Of a DNA stretch of 5,733 nt, positions 5,717-5,733 are shown piece by piece. The stretch spans positions 1-5,733 of the forward strand of contig JAHEKO010000270.1 in assembly GCA_024638355.1 (NCBI GenBank). Reading direction: 5' to 3'. A program made the translations under genes and the position numbers. How positions within the stretch are numbered: position 1 is the first letter of the stretch; every line of letters begins with the position of its first letter. Source of the DNA: Acidobacteriota bacterium (GTDB lineage: Bacteria; Acidobacteriota; Thermoanaerobaculia; Multivoradales; JAHEKO01). Under the pieces are notes generated by a model. That model ran no database searches, had not been told where the DNA came from, and worked only from the letters and a program-made list of their open reading frames with translations.

Positions 5717-5733
5717 GCCTGCCCGCTCCGACC

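Overview
This is a high-GC (roughly two-thirds or more G+C by eye), gene-dense bacterial window in which all four genes lie on the minus strand. Two products are lipoproteins and one is a large membrane glycosyltransferase with an outward-facing domain, which fits a Gram-negative-type envelope. The LRSLGY-type C-terminal tails on the two phosphatase-superfamily lipoproteins recall proteins I associate with Acidobacteriota, Myxococcota and similar soil or sediment lineages. That taxonomic guess is recollection and has low confidence.

Layout in the direction of transcription (right to left). A class IV PLP enzyme, almost certainly a D-amino-acid transaminase, occupies 4820-5707 and starts at one of two adjacent GTG codons. 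It is followed by a 146-bp intergenic stretch (4674-4819), the only real gap. This gap holds two perfect inverted repeats with interchangeable arms and a 10-bp-periodic GGTGC repeat. Then comes a tightly packed three-gene unit: a DUF2723/TMEM260-type multi-pass glycosyltransferase carrying a C-terminal ILEI/FAM3-like domain (2799-4673), a lipoprotein phosphodiesterase of the type I phosphodiesterase/nucleotide pyrophosphatase branch of the alkaline phosphatase superfamily (1366-2802), and a sulfatase-like lipoprotein of the same superfamily (2-1369). Both junctions inside this unit are 4-bp ATGA overlaps, so the three proteins are very probably translationally coupled.

How the genes may work together (inference). 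The glycosyltransferase would move a sugar from a polyprenyl-linked donor onto a protein or glycan outside the cytoplasmic membrane, and its terminal ILEI/FAM3-like domain could bind glycan. The two membrane-anchored metal-dependent lipoproteins would then add or remove a phosphate-, phosphodiester- or sulfate-type group in the same compartment. The sulfatase-like protein lacks the C/S-x-P-x-R formylglycine signature and has Thr in that place, so a hydrolase or transferase using a Thr nucleophile is more likely than a classical sulfatase. The two lipoproteins end in the same eight residues, and the DNA encoding this tail is nearly identical. The unit is therefore a plausible, little-described envelope glycan-modification cassette. 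The D-amino-acid transaminase is a separate, conventional gene that probably feeds peptidoglycan or D-amino-acid metabolism.

I see no RNA genes, CRISPR arrays, insertion sequences or other mobile elements. Apart from 4674-4819 and the 26 bases after 5707, the window is coding.
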